Shown: positions 8,110-16,329 of the stretch, in pieces | Layout of the letters: every line of letters begins with the position of its first letter | How positions within the stretch are numbered: the first letter of the stretch is position 1 | Assembly (NCBI RefSeq): GCF_002087235.1 | Contig: NZ_MUIO01000090.1 | Coordinates: 1 to 48,740 of the forward strand | Direction: 5' to 3' | DNA length: 48,740 nt | Source of the DNA: Pseudomonas floridensis | GTDB lineage: Bacteria; Pseudomonadota; Gammaproteobacteria; Pseudomonadales; Pseudomonadaceae | Program-made: the position numbers and the translations under genes | Notes under the pieces: model-generated | Told to the model about the DNA's origin: nothing | What the model saw: the letters and a program-made list of their open reading frames with translations, nothing else | The model's database searches: none

Positions 8110-9465
8110 TTATGCCCCGATCACGCTTTGACCGCAGACACGCAATACCTGACCGGTCACCGAGCCGGTGCCTGGCTGGCTGAACCACGCCACGGCTTCG
8201 GCGACGTCCTGAGGCGAGCCGCCCTGACCGAGCGAACTCATGCGTCGACCGGCCTCACGCAGAGTGAACGGCATTTGGGCGGTCATTGCGGTTTCGATGA
8301 AGCCCGGCGCAATTGCGTTGATGCTGATGCCACGCGACTTCAAACCGGGCGCCATGGCGCGGGCGTAACCGATCAACCCGGCCTTACTGGTGGTGTAGTT
8401 GGTCTGCCCGCGATTACCGGCGATGCCGCTGATCGAGGCCATCAATACCACGCGGGCGTTATCGTTCAGGGCATTGTTGTCCAGCAGGGTCTGGGTCAAT
8501 ACCTGCGGGGCATTGAGGTTGACGGCCAGCACCGAGTCCCAGAAATCTTCCGGCATGTTGACCAGCGTCTTGTCGCGGGTGATGCCGGCGTTGTGGACCA
8601 GAATGTCGATGCCGCCATGCAGGTGTTCCAGCAACTGACCGGGCGCATCCGCAGCGCAGATGTCCAGCGCCAGCGCCTGCCCGCCGAGGCGTGCGGCCAG
8701 GGCCTCCAGATCGGCCCTTGCCTGTGGCACATCCAGCAGAATGACCTGAGCACCGTCGCGGGTCAGGGTTTCGGCGATCGAGGCACCGATGCCTCGTGCA
8801 GCACCGGTGACCAGCGCTTTGCGCCCGGCCAGCGGACGGCTCCAGTCCTGGACCTGCGAAGGACAGCGGGTCAGGTGCAGCAGCTGACCCGAGATGAACG
8901 CGCTCTTGGGCGTCAGGAAGAAACGCAGCGCGCCTTCCAGTTGCTCTTCGGCACCGTCATCCACTTGCAGCAGTTTGACCGTCGAGCCGTTGCGCAACTC
9001 TTTACCCAGCGAACGACAGAACCCTTCGATGGCCTGCTGGGTGCTGGCGGCCAGTGGATCTTCGAGGGTTTCCGGCGATCTGGCGAGGATCACCACATGC
9101 GCGCAGGTATCGAGACTGCGCAATAGCGGCTGGAAGAAATCGCGCAACTGGCGCAGTTGTTCGGTTCTCAATAGCGTGCTGGCGTCGAACACCACCGCTT
9201 TCAATCCGGGGCTCTGATTGGCGACCCAGGCACTCGCACCGGGCATGTCGCTACCAAAACTGTACAGCGAGTCGGTCAGTCGGTGAGCGAAAACTCGCAC
9301 CCGATCGGCCAGAGGACCGGCGCTGATCAGCAGCGTACCTTCGATAGGACGCAAACGCCCGGCCTGCCAGCGCTCCAGCCGTGTGGGGGTCGGCAGACCG
9401 ACGGCTTTCACCAGGCGACGGCCTACGTCGGAGTTGGCGAAATCGATATAGCGATCTGACGGCAT
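8110..9465 (-). CDS. Two-domain 3-oxoacyl thioester reductase (FabG4-type)
   Basis: 451-aa SDR protein. The C-terminal half is a canonical ketoreductase: TGAARGIG cofactor loop at 220-227, NAG at 292-294, catalytic Ser344, Tyr357 and Lys361 (YTTSK), and PGFIETAM. The first ~200 residues form a degenerate Rossmann-like domain without the glycine motif, the layout of high-molecular-weight FabG4 of mycobacteria. It probably reduces 3-oxoacyl-CoA/ACP to 3-hydroxyacyl thioester with NAD(P)H. Lies immediately upstream of the MaoC gene and divergent from the thiolase, so the three could form one reversible chain-elongation or beta-oxidation set. Confidence 0.9.
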   Translation of the reverse strand: MPSDRYIDFANSDVGRRLVKAVGLPTPTRLERWQAGRLRPIEGTLLISAGPLADRVRVFAHRLTDSLYSFGSDMPGASAWVANQSPGLKAVVFDASTLLRTEQLRQLRDFFQPLLRSLDTCAHVVILARSPETLEDPLAASTQQAIEGFCRSLGKELRNGSTVKLLQVDDGAEEQLEGALRFFLTPKSAFISGQLLHLTRCPSQVQDWSRPLAGRKALVTGAARGIGASIAETLTRDGAQVILLDVPQARADLEALAARLGGQALALDICAADAPGQLLEHLHGGIDILVHNAGITRDKTLVNMPEDFWDSVLAVNLNAPQVLTQTLLDNNALNDNARVVLMASISGIAGNRGQTNYTTSKAGLIGYARAMAPGLKSRGISINAIAPGFIETAMTAQMPFTLREAGRRMSSLGQGGSPQDVAEAVAWFSQPGTGSVTGQVLRVCGQSVIGA

Positions 9466-9574
9466 GGAACACTCTCCTGGAGTCGGGGTTCAAAGGAATG
9501 GACCACAGCCGAACGAGGTTTGTTCTTGCTCATCTACGCTGTTCATCTATCCGTTTGAACAAAGGGAGTTTTCC

Positions 9575-10852
9575 ATGACGCAGCCTCGCCGGGTCGCAAT
9601 AGTAGGCGGTAACCGCATCCCGTTCGCCCGCTCCAATGGCCCGTATGCCACGGCCAGCAATCAGGACATGCTCACGGCAGCACTCGAAGGGCTCATCGAG
9701 CGTTTCAATCTGCACGGGTTGCGCATGGGTGAAGTGGTGGCCGGTGCGGTGCTCAAGCATTCGCGTGACTTCAACCTGACCCGCGAATGTGTGCTCGGCT
9801 CAAGGCTTTCGGCGCAAACCCCGGCCTACGACATCCAACAGGCCTGCGGCACTGGTCTGGAAGCAGCGTTGCTGGTGGCCAACAAGATCGCTTTGGGGCA
9901 GATCGAGTGCGGTATTGCGGGCGGCGTGGACACCACGTCCGATGCGCCCATCGGGGTCAACGAGGACCTGCGCGCCATTCTGTTGCAGGTCAACCGCAGT
10001 AGAAGCACCGGCGACAAGCTCAAGGCGCTGATGCAGTTGCGTCCGCACAACCTCAAGCCGGAATTGCCACGCAATGGCGAACCGCGTACCGGCCTGTCGA
10101 TGGGCCAGCATTGCGAGTTGATGGCGCAGACCTGGGGCATCGAGCGTGCGCCGCAGGACCAACTGGCGCTGGAAAGCCATCAGAAAATGGCGGCGGCCTA
10201 TGCACAGGGCTGGCAGGACGATCTGATGACGCCTTATCTGGGGCTCAATCGTGATAACAACCTGCGCCCCGATCTGACTCTGGAGAAGCTCGCCAGCCTC
10301 AAGCCCGCCTTTGAACGCAGCGCGAAGGGGACATTGACGGCGGGCAACTCCACGCCGCTGACCGACGGCGCGTCGGTCGTGCTGCTGGCCAGTGAGGAAT
10401 GGGCCAGAGAGCGTGGCCTGCCGGTGCTGGCTTACTGGCGCGATGGCGAGGCCGCTGCCGTGGATTTCGTCAGGGGCGAGGAAGGCCTGCTGATGGCGCC
10501 GGTGTATGCCGTGCCTCGCTTGCTGGCGCGTAATGGCCTGACCTTGCAGGACTTCGATTACTACGAGATCCACGAAGCTTTCGCCGCTCAGGTGCTGTGC
10601 ACGCTCAAGGCCTGGGAAGATGCGGACTACTGCAAGATGCGCCTGGGGCTGGATGCGCCATTAGGGTCCATCGACCGCAGCAAGATGAACGTCAAAGGCA
10701 GCTCGCTGGCCGCCGGTCACCCGTTCGCCGCGACCGGCGGCCGGATCGTCGCCAATCTGGCCAAGCTGCTGGATGCCGCAGGCAGCGGGCGCGGGCTGAT
10801 CTCCATCTGTGCGGCGGGCGGGCAGGGCGTGACCGCGATTCTGGAGCGTTAG
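9575..10852 (+). CDS. Acetyl-CoA C-acyltransferase (FadI-like thiolase)
   Basis: 425-aa thiolase starting at ATG 9575, preceded by AAAGGGAG; longer in-frame upstream starts lack a ribosome site. Catalytic residues are visible: nucleophile Cys91 in QQACGTGLEAAL, His382 in LAAGHPFAATGGR and Cys412 in SICAAGGQG. It condenses or cleaves acyl-CoA/acetyl-CoA. It is transcribed divergently from the fabG4-maoC operon across a 109-bp gap that must hold both promoters. The arrangement fadA2/fabG4/htdX in mycobacteria is a known parallel. Biosynthetic versus degradative direction cannot be decided here. Confidence 0.9.
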   Translation: MTQPRRVAIVGGNRIPFARSNGPYATASNQDMLTAALEGLIERFNLHGLRMGEVVAGAVLKHSRDFNLTRECVLGSRLSAQTPAYDIQQACGTGLEAALLVANKIALGQIECGIAGGVDTTSDAPIGVNEDLRAILLQVNRSRSTGDKLKALMQLRPHNLKPELPRNGEPRTGLSMGQHCELMAQTWGIERAPQDQLALESHQKMAAAYAQGWQDDLMTPYLGLNRDNNLRPDLTLEKLASLKPAFERSAKGTLTAGNSTPLTDGASVVLLASEEWARERGLPVLAYWRDGEAAAVDFVRGEEGLLMAPVYAVPRLLARNGLTLQDFDYYEIHEAFAAQVLCTLKAWEDADYCKMRLGLDAPLGSIDRSKMNVKGSSLAAGHPFAATGGRIVANLAKLLDAAGSGRGLISICAAGGQGVTAILER

Positions 10853-10930
10853 ACGTCTGTCGCCATGCCGATGGCAATAGACCGGGGGCCTCGGCATAAT
10901 CGACCCATTCGCAGCGCAGACAGGTGAAGG

Positions 10931-11209
10931 ATGGGACTCATTATTGGCGTGGCGGTGCTCCTGATCCTGGTGGGTGCCTTGCTTTACCTGTTCGACAAGG
11001 GGTCTAAATCCCGCTGGCTGCGTCCCTACATAGGTCTGGCGCTGATCGGTCTGCTGATCGGCGGTATGGGCCTGTTGATGGGCCTGATTTCCGAGGAGAT
11101 CGAAGGCTATTTCATTCTGGTCGCCAAGGTCGTCATCTCGCTGACCGGCGTGGTGTTCTGCCTGCGGCTGATCATGCTCATCGCCAAGCGATTCATCGTC
11201 AGAAACTGA
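10931..11209 (+). CDS. Small three-helix membrane protein, unknown function
   Basis: 92-aa hydrophobic protein with three predicted transmembrane helices (about 3-22, 32-54 and 62-85), a short basic loop KGSKSRWLR between the first two, and a basic C-terminus KRFIVRN. GTGAAGG abuts the ATG. No family is recognised. It lies 78 nt after the thiolase gene and 34 nt before the DUF726-like hydrolase gene, in the same direction, so it may be co-transcribed with the latter. Confidence 0.7.
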   Translation: MGLIIGVAVLLILVGALLYLFDKGSKSRWLRPYIGLALIGLLIGGMGLLMGLISEEIEGYFILVAKVVISLTGVVFCLRLIMLIAKRFIVRN

Positions 11210-11243
11210 ACGGGAGCGCTTCGCTCGGGCGAAACAGGACAAC

Positions 11244-12695
11244 GTGGACAATCACTTCAAGTTTCTGACGCTGCCCAGACCTTCGGGCAGCGTCGCCAAT
11301 GTCTTCATTCACGGCTATTCGTCGGGGCACGACCTCAACGACCGGCGGCTGCTGGCCAACAGTATTCCGTCGGCCCTGCGCCAGAGTGTGAACATTCTGG
11401 CCTTCTGGCCGTCGAGCCATTTCACCGAGATGGACAATCGCTCTCGTGGCTTTCTGATGGCCGCCGCCCGTATGCATCCGCTGGCTGGTGCGGCAGCCCT
11501 GGCCGGAGATCGCGCCTTTCACTTCTCCAAGATCCGCTCTCGCGCCGAAGCCATGGGCAAGGCGCTGCTGGCGCAACTGGACCGCTACCTGTTCGAGCAT
11601 CATCCGGACGTAAAGCGGGTCAACCTGATCGGCCATTCGCTGGGCGGGCGCCTGCTGATGAGCGCGCTAAAAGGGCTGGATCGACCGCCCGAACATGGTC
11701 TGATCATTGGCGATGTATTGCTGATGGCGGCGGCCGTGCGCATTTCGGCCGACCAGGCAAAGGTGCTCAAACGCCGGATATCCGGGCGGCTGATCAACGC
11801 TTACTCCACCGAAGACCATGTGCTGTTGCTCAATCTGGGCGAAAAGAGCCTGGGGCGCGGTCCCGTGGAGCACTTCGACAATGTGTACATGCAGCGCTAT
11901 CGCCACCAGCACTATTGGCGACGCTTGCAGGAAGTGCTGATCGCCACCGGTTTCAGCGGCTGCGAAGGCATGGACCTGGATGAGGTCGCGTTGCAACTGA
12001 CCAACGAGGACCCAGTGTTGCAGGACACGTACCTGCACAGCGTACTGGCCCGCTCGCCCGACTATCTGCTGGAGGCGGCGATCAAACACCTGCGCAGCAG
12101 CCGCTGGACAGACCTCAAGGATTCGGAACAGGACCGGACCTACGCCTTCGTTCGCGAATTTCAGCTGGTCGCCGGTCACTGTGTGGTCAATGCCGCTCGC
12201 CGTCGGGGCATCTCGTACACCCGCGTGCTCGGCATGCTCGCCCGGCAATACGACCTGGGCGATGCCTTGCACCACTGCGCCACCGTGGTCGAAGTCGAAG
12301 AGTTGCTGCTCAGGACGTTCTTCCAGCATGCCTTTACGGCGGCGCATCCGCTGGCGGAAATGCCGCGGGCCAGTGTCCGGGCCATGCCGTGGGACGTGTA
12401 CGCCCGACACATCGATACGCTGGCTGAGCGCCTGACCGTGTCGTCCTTCTTCAGGCCGGCAGGCGATGAGGTCGAGCGTGTGGCGTCGCAGAGCCGTTCA
12501 CTGACGACCGTCGAGCCAGCGGGTCGCCAGCCCGGCTCGCTGAAGGGCCTGCTGGCGGCGATTCGTCAGGCACCCGTGCAACGTGTGTTGACGCGTTTCG
12601 GCACGGCCTTGAAGCCGGGCTATTCCGCGTTGATTCCGACTGTGGCGATTGTCTTCTATGCGCGGGTGACGCTCGACGACGACGGCCTGATGTGA
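11244..12695 (+). CDS. Alpha/beta-hydrolase, DUF726-like
   Basis: 483-aa protein starting at GTG 11244 (weak AGGAC upstream). The first ~220 residues form an alpha/beta-hydrolase fold: FIHGYSSG (oxyanion strand), nucleophile elbow GHSLGGRLL around 131-139, and STEDHVL preceding a possible acid/His region. The pattern HPDVKRVNLIGHSLGGR with a following cell-body helix resembles DUF726/TMCO4 hydrolases. The ~260-residue C-terminal part is alpha-helical and not recognised; a hydrophobic tail around 450-475 may be a membrane contact. Substrate unknown. It converges on the transporter gene with only 6 bp between stops. Confidence 0.75.
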   Translation: MDNHFKFLTLPRPSGSVANVFIHGYSSGHDLNDRRLLANSIPSALRQSVNILAFWPSSHFTEMDNRSRGFLMAAARMHPLAGAAALAGDRAFHFSKIRSRAEAMGKALLAQLDRYLFEHHPDVKRVNLIGHSLGGRLLMSALKGLDRPPEHGLIIGDVLLMAAAVRISADQAKVLKRRISGRLINAYSTEDHVLLLNLGEKSLGRGPVEHFDNVYMQRYRHQHYWRRLQEVLIATGFSGCEGMDLDEVALQLTNEDPVLQDTYLHSVLARSPDYLLEAAIKHLRSSRWTDLKDSEQDRTYAFVREFQLVAGHCVVNAARRRGISYTRVLGMLARQYDLGDALHHCATVVEVEELLLRTFFQHAFTAAHPLAEMPRASVRAMPWDVYARHIDTLAERLTVSSFFRPAGDEVERVASQSRSLTTVEPAGRQPGSLKGLLAAIRQAPVQRVLTRFGTALKPGYSALIPTVAIVFYARVTLDDDGLM

Positions 12696-12701
12696 GCCCC
12701 G

Positions 12702-13730
12702 TCAGGCAGCCCGCGCTTCTTCCAGCGCCGCGTCCGACAGTTGCTGGCGGTGACGACTGGCGTAATTCTCGGCAATTACCGAGCAGACGATCAACTGCAT
12801 CGGGTGATAGATCATGATCGGCAACAGAATCAGGCCCAGCCCCGGATTGCTGCCGAAGATCAACGCCGCCATGGGTGCGCCGGCCGCCAGGGATTTCTTG
12901 GTGGCGCAGAACACTGCCGCGACCTTGTCGGCATGATCGAACTTCAACACGCGCGCCGTGCGCGTAGTCATCAGCAAAATCACCGCGAGCAAGAGGGCGG
13001 TGCCGACGAAGGCGGTCAGGATCACGCTGTTGCCCTGGCTCTGCCACATGCCTGAGATCATCGAGTTGCAGAACGCTGCATAGACCAGCAACAGAATCAC
13101 CAGCTTGTCGATGATGTTGGTGTACTTCTTGTGCCGCGCAAAAAACTTGCCCAGCAGCGGCCTCAGCAACTGCCCTAATACCAACGGCAGCAACAACAGC
13201 ATGCTCAGGTTCAGTAGCGTGTCGCTCAGATCGATCCCGCCCGCCCCGCGGCCAACCACGAGGCTGACCAGCCACGGCGTGATGAAAATGCCCAGCACGC
13301 TGGACAGGCTGGCATTGAGGATCGCTGCCGGTACGTTGCCGCCCGCACTGCCGGTCAGTGCCACGGACGAGGAAATGGTCGAGGGCAGGGCGCACAGGTA
13401 GAAGAAACCCAGCATCAGCAGCGCGGGGACATGCGAGCCGAGCAGCTTGTCGCACAGCAGCCAGAGCAGCGGAAACACCACGAAGGTGAACGCCTGAATC
13501 ATCACATGCAGCCTCCAGTTGCTCAGGCCTCTCTTGATCTGCTCGCTGGAGAGGTTGACCCCATGCAGAAAAAACACCACGAACACGCCGATATTGATGA
13601 CGTATTCGGCATGCATGCTGCCGCCCGTTGCGCCGAAGCGCGGGAAAAAATAGGCCAGCACCGTCGCCAGCACCATGCCCCACAGGAACCAGTCGGTGGC
13701 GACACGCTTGAAATGTTTGAGAGATTGCAT
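12702..13730 (-). CDS. Bile acid:sodium symporter-family transporter (YfeH-like)
   Basis: 342-aa polytopic membrane protein with nine to ten hydrophobic segments. Sequence blocks HGVNLSSEQIKRG, LCALPSTISSSVALTG and FCATKKSLAAGAPM match the BASS/SBF-like family (PF13593), and the two helix-break motifs containing Ser/Thr-Gly are present. ATG 13730 is preferred over an in-frame TTG at 13745. The substrate is unknown; family members move organic anions with Na+ or H+. A divergent AraC regulator starts 85 bp away and is the likely controller. Confidence 0.87.
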   Translation of the reverse strand: MQSLKHFKRVATDWFLWGMVLATVLAYFFPRFGATGGSMHAEYVINIGVFVVFFLHGVNLSSEQIKRGLSNWRLHVMIQAFTFVVFPLLWLLCDKLLGSHVPALLMLGFFYLCALPSTISSSVALTGSAGGNVPAAILNASLSSVLGIFITPWLVSLVVGRGAGGIDLSDTLLNLSMLLLLPLVLGQLLRPLLGKFFARHKKYTNIIDKLVILLLVYAAFCNSMISGMWQSQGNSVILTAFVGTALLLAVILLMTTRTARVLKFDHADKVAAVFCATKKSLAAGAPMAALIFGSNPGLGLILLPIMIYHPMQLIVCSVIAENYASRHRQQLSDAALEEARAA

Positions 13731-13815
13731 GGGACGCTCGGGCAATTTTTGTAAACAAGGATGCGCGCAGGCTACTCTGTCGGCTGACAGCCGTCTTGCG
13801 ACATAAGGTCATAAC

Positions 13816-14628
13816 ATGCCTCTTAACGGACAGATTGACGGGCGACCTCTGGAGGGGCAACGGCAGATTCCCGCGCTGGTCGATCTGCCGCGTCCGCTCT
13901 ACGCACGTGCCGAAAGCCTCGATGCCGGGTCCTGGACACCATCGCACCGGCATGACTGGGTGCAGTTTTCCTACGCCATCAGTGGCGTTCTGGGTGTACA
14001 CACCGCAGAGGGCAGTTTCTTCGCACCGCCGCAGTGGGGCGTGTGGATTCCGGCGGGCATGGAGCATGAGGTGGTGACCTCCATGCGCGCAGAAATGCGT
14101 AGCCTGTACATCCGCCGCGAAGACTCGCACTGGGCTCCGCCGCGTTGCCGGGTGCTGGAGGTAACGCCGCTGGCGCGCGAACTGATCAAGAGCTTCTGTC
14201 TGTTGCCCGCGACCTATCCCGAGCACGACAGCCAGGAATCGCGCCTTGTGCATGTGCTGCTCGATCAGCTCGCGCAATTGCCCGAGGTCGGTTTTTCACT
14301 GCCGTTGCCACGTCACGCCCGACTGCTTGGATTATGCAATGAGCTGATCGAGGCCCCTGATCAATTGATCTCGCTGCGCGACTGGTCCTTGCGGCTGGGC
14401 ACTTCGGAGAAAACCCTGATGCGTCTGTTTCAGCGCGAAACCGGCCTGAGCTTTCGTGGCTGGCGCCAACGTGCCCGTTTGCTGTCATCGCTGGGCGCGC
14501 TGGAAGAAGGGCACAGCGTGACCCATGCGGCGCTCGCCTGCGGTTATGACTCGACCTCTGCATTCATTGCCGCATTCAAGGGTTTGTTCGGTTACACGCC
14601 GGGTGAGCTGTTCAAGTCAGCCGGATGA
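13816..14628 (+). CDS. AraC-family transcriptional regulator (cupin sensor)
   Basis: 270-aa regulator. Residues ~20-105 form a cupin-like AraC ligand domain (HRHDWVQFSYAISGVLGVHT, then PPQWGVWIPAGMEHEV). The C-terminal ~100 residues hold the double helix-turn-helix: LGTSEKTLMRLFQRETGLSF and the second helix with ACGYDSTSAFIAAFKGLFGYTPGE. It faces the BASS transporter gene across a short shared promoter region, which makes that transporter the probable target. The inducer is unknown. Confidence 0.88.
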   Translation: MPLNGQIDGRPLEGQRQIPALVDLPRPLYARAESLDAGSWTPSHRHDWVQFSYAISGVLGVHTAEGSFFAPPQWGVWIPAGMEHEVVTSMRAEMRSLYIRREDSHWAPPRCRVLEVTPLARELIKSFCLLPATYPEHDSQESRLVHVLLDQLAQLPEVGFSLPLPRHARLLGLCNELIEAPDQLISLRDWSLRLGTSEKTLMRLFQRETGLSFRGWRQRARLLSSLGALEEGHSVTHAALACGYDSTSAFIAAFKGLFGYTPGELFKSAG

Positions 14629-14829
14629 ATAGCGCGCCGCAGCGGTGTTACCACGCACTTTCTTTAGCGAAGGAGGCGGCACGAAAGGTGCTTGAAACCG
14701 GGGCGTTGCACGGATTTTCGGCAAAAAACCGTACAACTCAAAACAGACTGCCCCTACTCGCTGGGGGAGGATTGCCGTATAACGGCAACAGACGCGTATC
14801 TGGCCACAAAGGACCCACAATAAAAGCTG

Positions 14830-15726
14830 ATGAAAACTCCTAAACGCATTGAACCCCTGATCGAAGACGGTCTGGTCGACGAGGTGCTGCGCCCACTCAT
14901 GAGTGGTAAAGAGGCAGCTGTTTATGTGGTGCGCTGCGGCAAAGAGCTGCGGTGTGCCAAGGTTTACAAGGAGGCAAACAAACGCAGTTTCCGCCAGGCG
15001 GCCGAGTATCAGGAAGGTCGCAAGGTACGCAACAGCCGACAGGCCCGGGCCATGGCCAAGGGTTCGAAGTTCGGTCGCAAAGAAACCGAGGACGCCTGGC
15101 AGAACGCCGAAGTGGCGGCGCTGTTCCGTCTGGCCAATGCCGGTGTGCGAGTGCCCAAGCCGTACGACTTCCTGGAAGGCGTGCTGCTGATGGAGCTGGT
15201 GGCCGACGAGTACGGCGATGCCGCGCCGCGTCTGAACGACGTGGTGCTGGAGCCGGATCAGGCCCGCGAGTATCACGCGTTCCTGATCGAGCAGATCGTG
15301 CTGATGCTGTGTGCCGGTCTGGTGCACGGTGACCTTTCCGAGTTCAACGTGCTGCTGGCGCCGAGCGGACCGGTCATCATCGACCTGCCGCAGGCGGTGG
15401 ATGCGGCGGGCAACAACCACGCGTTCAGCATGCTCGAACGTGACGTGGGCAACATGGCGCTGTATTTCGGCCGCTTTGCGCCGGAACTCAGAAAGACCAA
15501 ATACGCCAAGGAAATGTGGTCGTATTACGAGGCTGGTACGTTGTCGCCTGCGACCGTGCTGACCGGCGAGTTCGACGAGCCGGAGGACGAAGCCGATGTG
15601 GGTGGTGTGCTGCGTGAAATCGAAGCGGCACGTCTGGACGAAGCCCGCCGTCAGGCCGCCCGCGCCGCCGATGACGCACCACTGAGCAAATCCGCCGAAG
15701 AGCCGCCACCGCCCTGGTTGCAGTGA
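14830..15726 (+). CDS. RIO1-like serine protein kinase
   Basis: 298-aa RIO-type kinase of the Pseudomonas PA4780-like group. Motifs: nucleotide loop SGKEAAVYVVR near 24-34, invariant Lys region CAKVYK, catalytic loop HGDLSEFN (Asp168, Asn173) and metal-binding IIDLPQ (Asp185), which replaces the DFG of ordinary kinases as in all RIO proteins. The C-terminal ~60 residues are acidic then Ala/Arg-rich and end in a proline run, probably disordered. Bacterial RIO-like kinases have no firmly established substrate. The gene stands alone, with a dispersed hairpin repeat just after it. Confidence 0.85.
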   Translation: MKTPKRIEPLIEDGLVDEVLRPLMSGKEAAVYVVRCGKELRCAKVYKEANKRSFRQAAEYQEGRKVRNSRQARAMAKGSKFGRKETEDAWQNAEVAALFRLANAGVRVPKPYDFLEGVLLMELVADEYGDAAPRLNDVVLEPDQAREYHAFLIEQIVLMLCAGLVHGDLSEFNVLLAPSGPVIIDLPQAVDAAGNNHAFSMLERDVGNMALYFGRFAPELRKTKYAKEMWSYYEAGTLSPATVLTGEFDEPEDEADVGGVLREIEAARLDEARRQAARAADDAPLSKSAEEPPPPWLQ

Positions 15727-15742
15727 TGATCAGCGTCTGACA

Positions 15743-15795
15743 GGTTGATCGTTACCACGCGCCCGCGTGGTAACGCCTGCCAGGACGCTCCGTGT
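15743..15795. repeat. Dispersed Pseudomonas hairpin repeat (copy 1)
   Basis: A 12-bp perfect stem (CGTTACCACGCG / CGCGTGGTAACG, loop CC) spans 15750-15775, followed by GCCTGCCAGGACGCTCCGTG. The pattern (stem, then CCTGC.. GACGCTC) is that of a repeat scattered in Pseudomonas intergenic regions, and a second, inverted copy occurs at 26692-26742. It follows the RIO kinase stop by 23 bp and may act as a transcription terminator or mRNA-stabilising structure. Confidence 0.6.
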
Positions 15796-15879
15796 TCGGT
15801 GTCTGCGGCATCGCATCGGTGTGATCACAAACATCACCCATCGTCCTGCGCGGCCCGCTTCACGGCGGTATGCAGCTCA

Positions 15880-16329
15880 TCAGTCTTCGCGAACAGGTTC
15901 GCTCCCGCAGGGGCCGGTGTGTTGATGTTGCTCGCAGTTGCCCCCGGAGGCCAGGTCCTTGAGGATCGGGCAGTCGGGGCGGTCATTGCCCTGGCAGTGG
16001 TCCATCAGGTTCTGCAGGGTGTCGCGCAGTCCGGCCAGTTCACTGATCTTCTGATTCAGCTCGACAATGTGCTGGCGAGCCAGGGCCTTGACGTCGGCGC
16101 TGGCGCGTTGGCGGTCCTGCCAGAGGGTGAGCAGCTTGCCGACTTCTTCCAGCGAAAACCCCAGATCCCGCGAGCGCTTGATGAAGGCCAGAGTGTGCAA
16201 ATCATCCGCGCTGTACATCCGATAGCCGCTGTCACTGCGATGCGCCGCCGGCAGCAGATCGATGGATTCGTAGTAGCGAATCATCTTGGCGCTTAACCCG
16301 CTTTGTTTCGCTGCCTGACCGATGTTCAT
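15880..16329 (-). CDS. cueR: Cu(I)-responsive MerR-family regulator CueR
   Basis: 149-aa MerR-type activator. N-terminal winged helix IGQAAKQSGLSAKMIRYYE, dimer helix 80-108, and the metal loop with Cys112 and Cys120 spaced as in CueR; Ser77, which marks +1-metal sensors, is present. Extra Cys/His residues occur in the tail (NCEQHQHTGPC), and the last ~11 residues come from a REP-like sequence. Its start overlaps the copA stop by 4 nt, so it is probably made from the copA transcript and activates that promoter and the copZ promoter through operators at 18556-18586 and 19059-19089. Confidence 0.95.
   Translation of the reverse strand: MNIGQAAKQSGLSAKMIRYYESIDLLPAAHRSDSGYRMYSADDLHTLAFIKRSRDLGFSLEEVGKLLTLWQDRQRASADVKALARQHIVELNQKISELAGLRDTLQNLMDHCQGNDRPDCPILKDLASGGNCEQHQHTGPCGSEPVRED
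15885..15914 (-). repeat. REP-like element inside the 3' end of cueR
   Basis: Contains stem GCGAAC-AG-GTTCGC (15889-15902) followed by TCCCGCAGGGG, the usual core and tail of Pseudomonas REP elements (from memory of the family). It is translated as the last residues of CueR (GPCGSEPVRED), a peptide typical of REP read-through. Confidence 0.6.

Noticed and set aside
9464..9574. Longer N-terminus for the thiolase
   Set aside because: The extension lacks a ribosome site, covers the divergent promoter, and the residues bear no resemblance to thiolases.
13685..13712. GGAACC as a second hrp box candidate
   Set aside because: No CCAC at 15-16 nt spacing, and it lies inside the transporter coding sequence. 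Other GGAACC strings near 1288 and 43030 fail in the same way.
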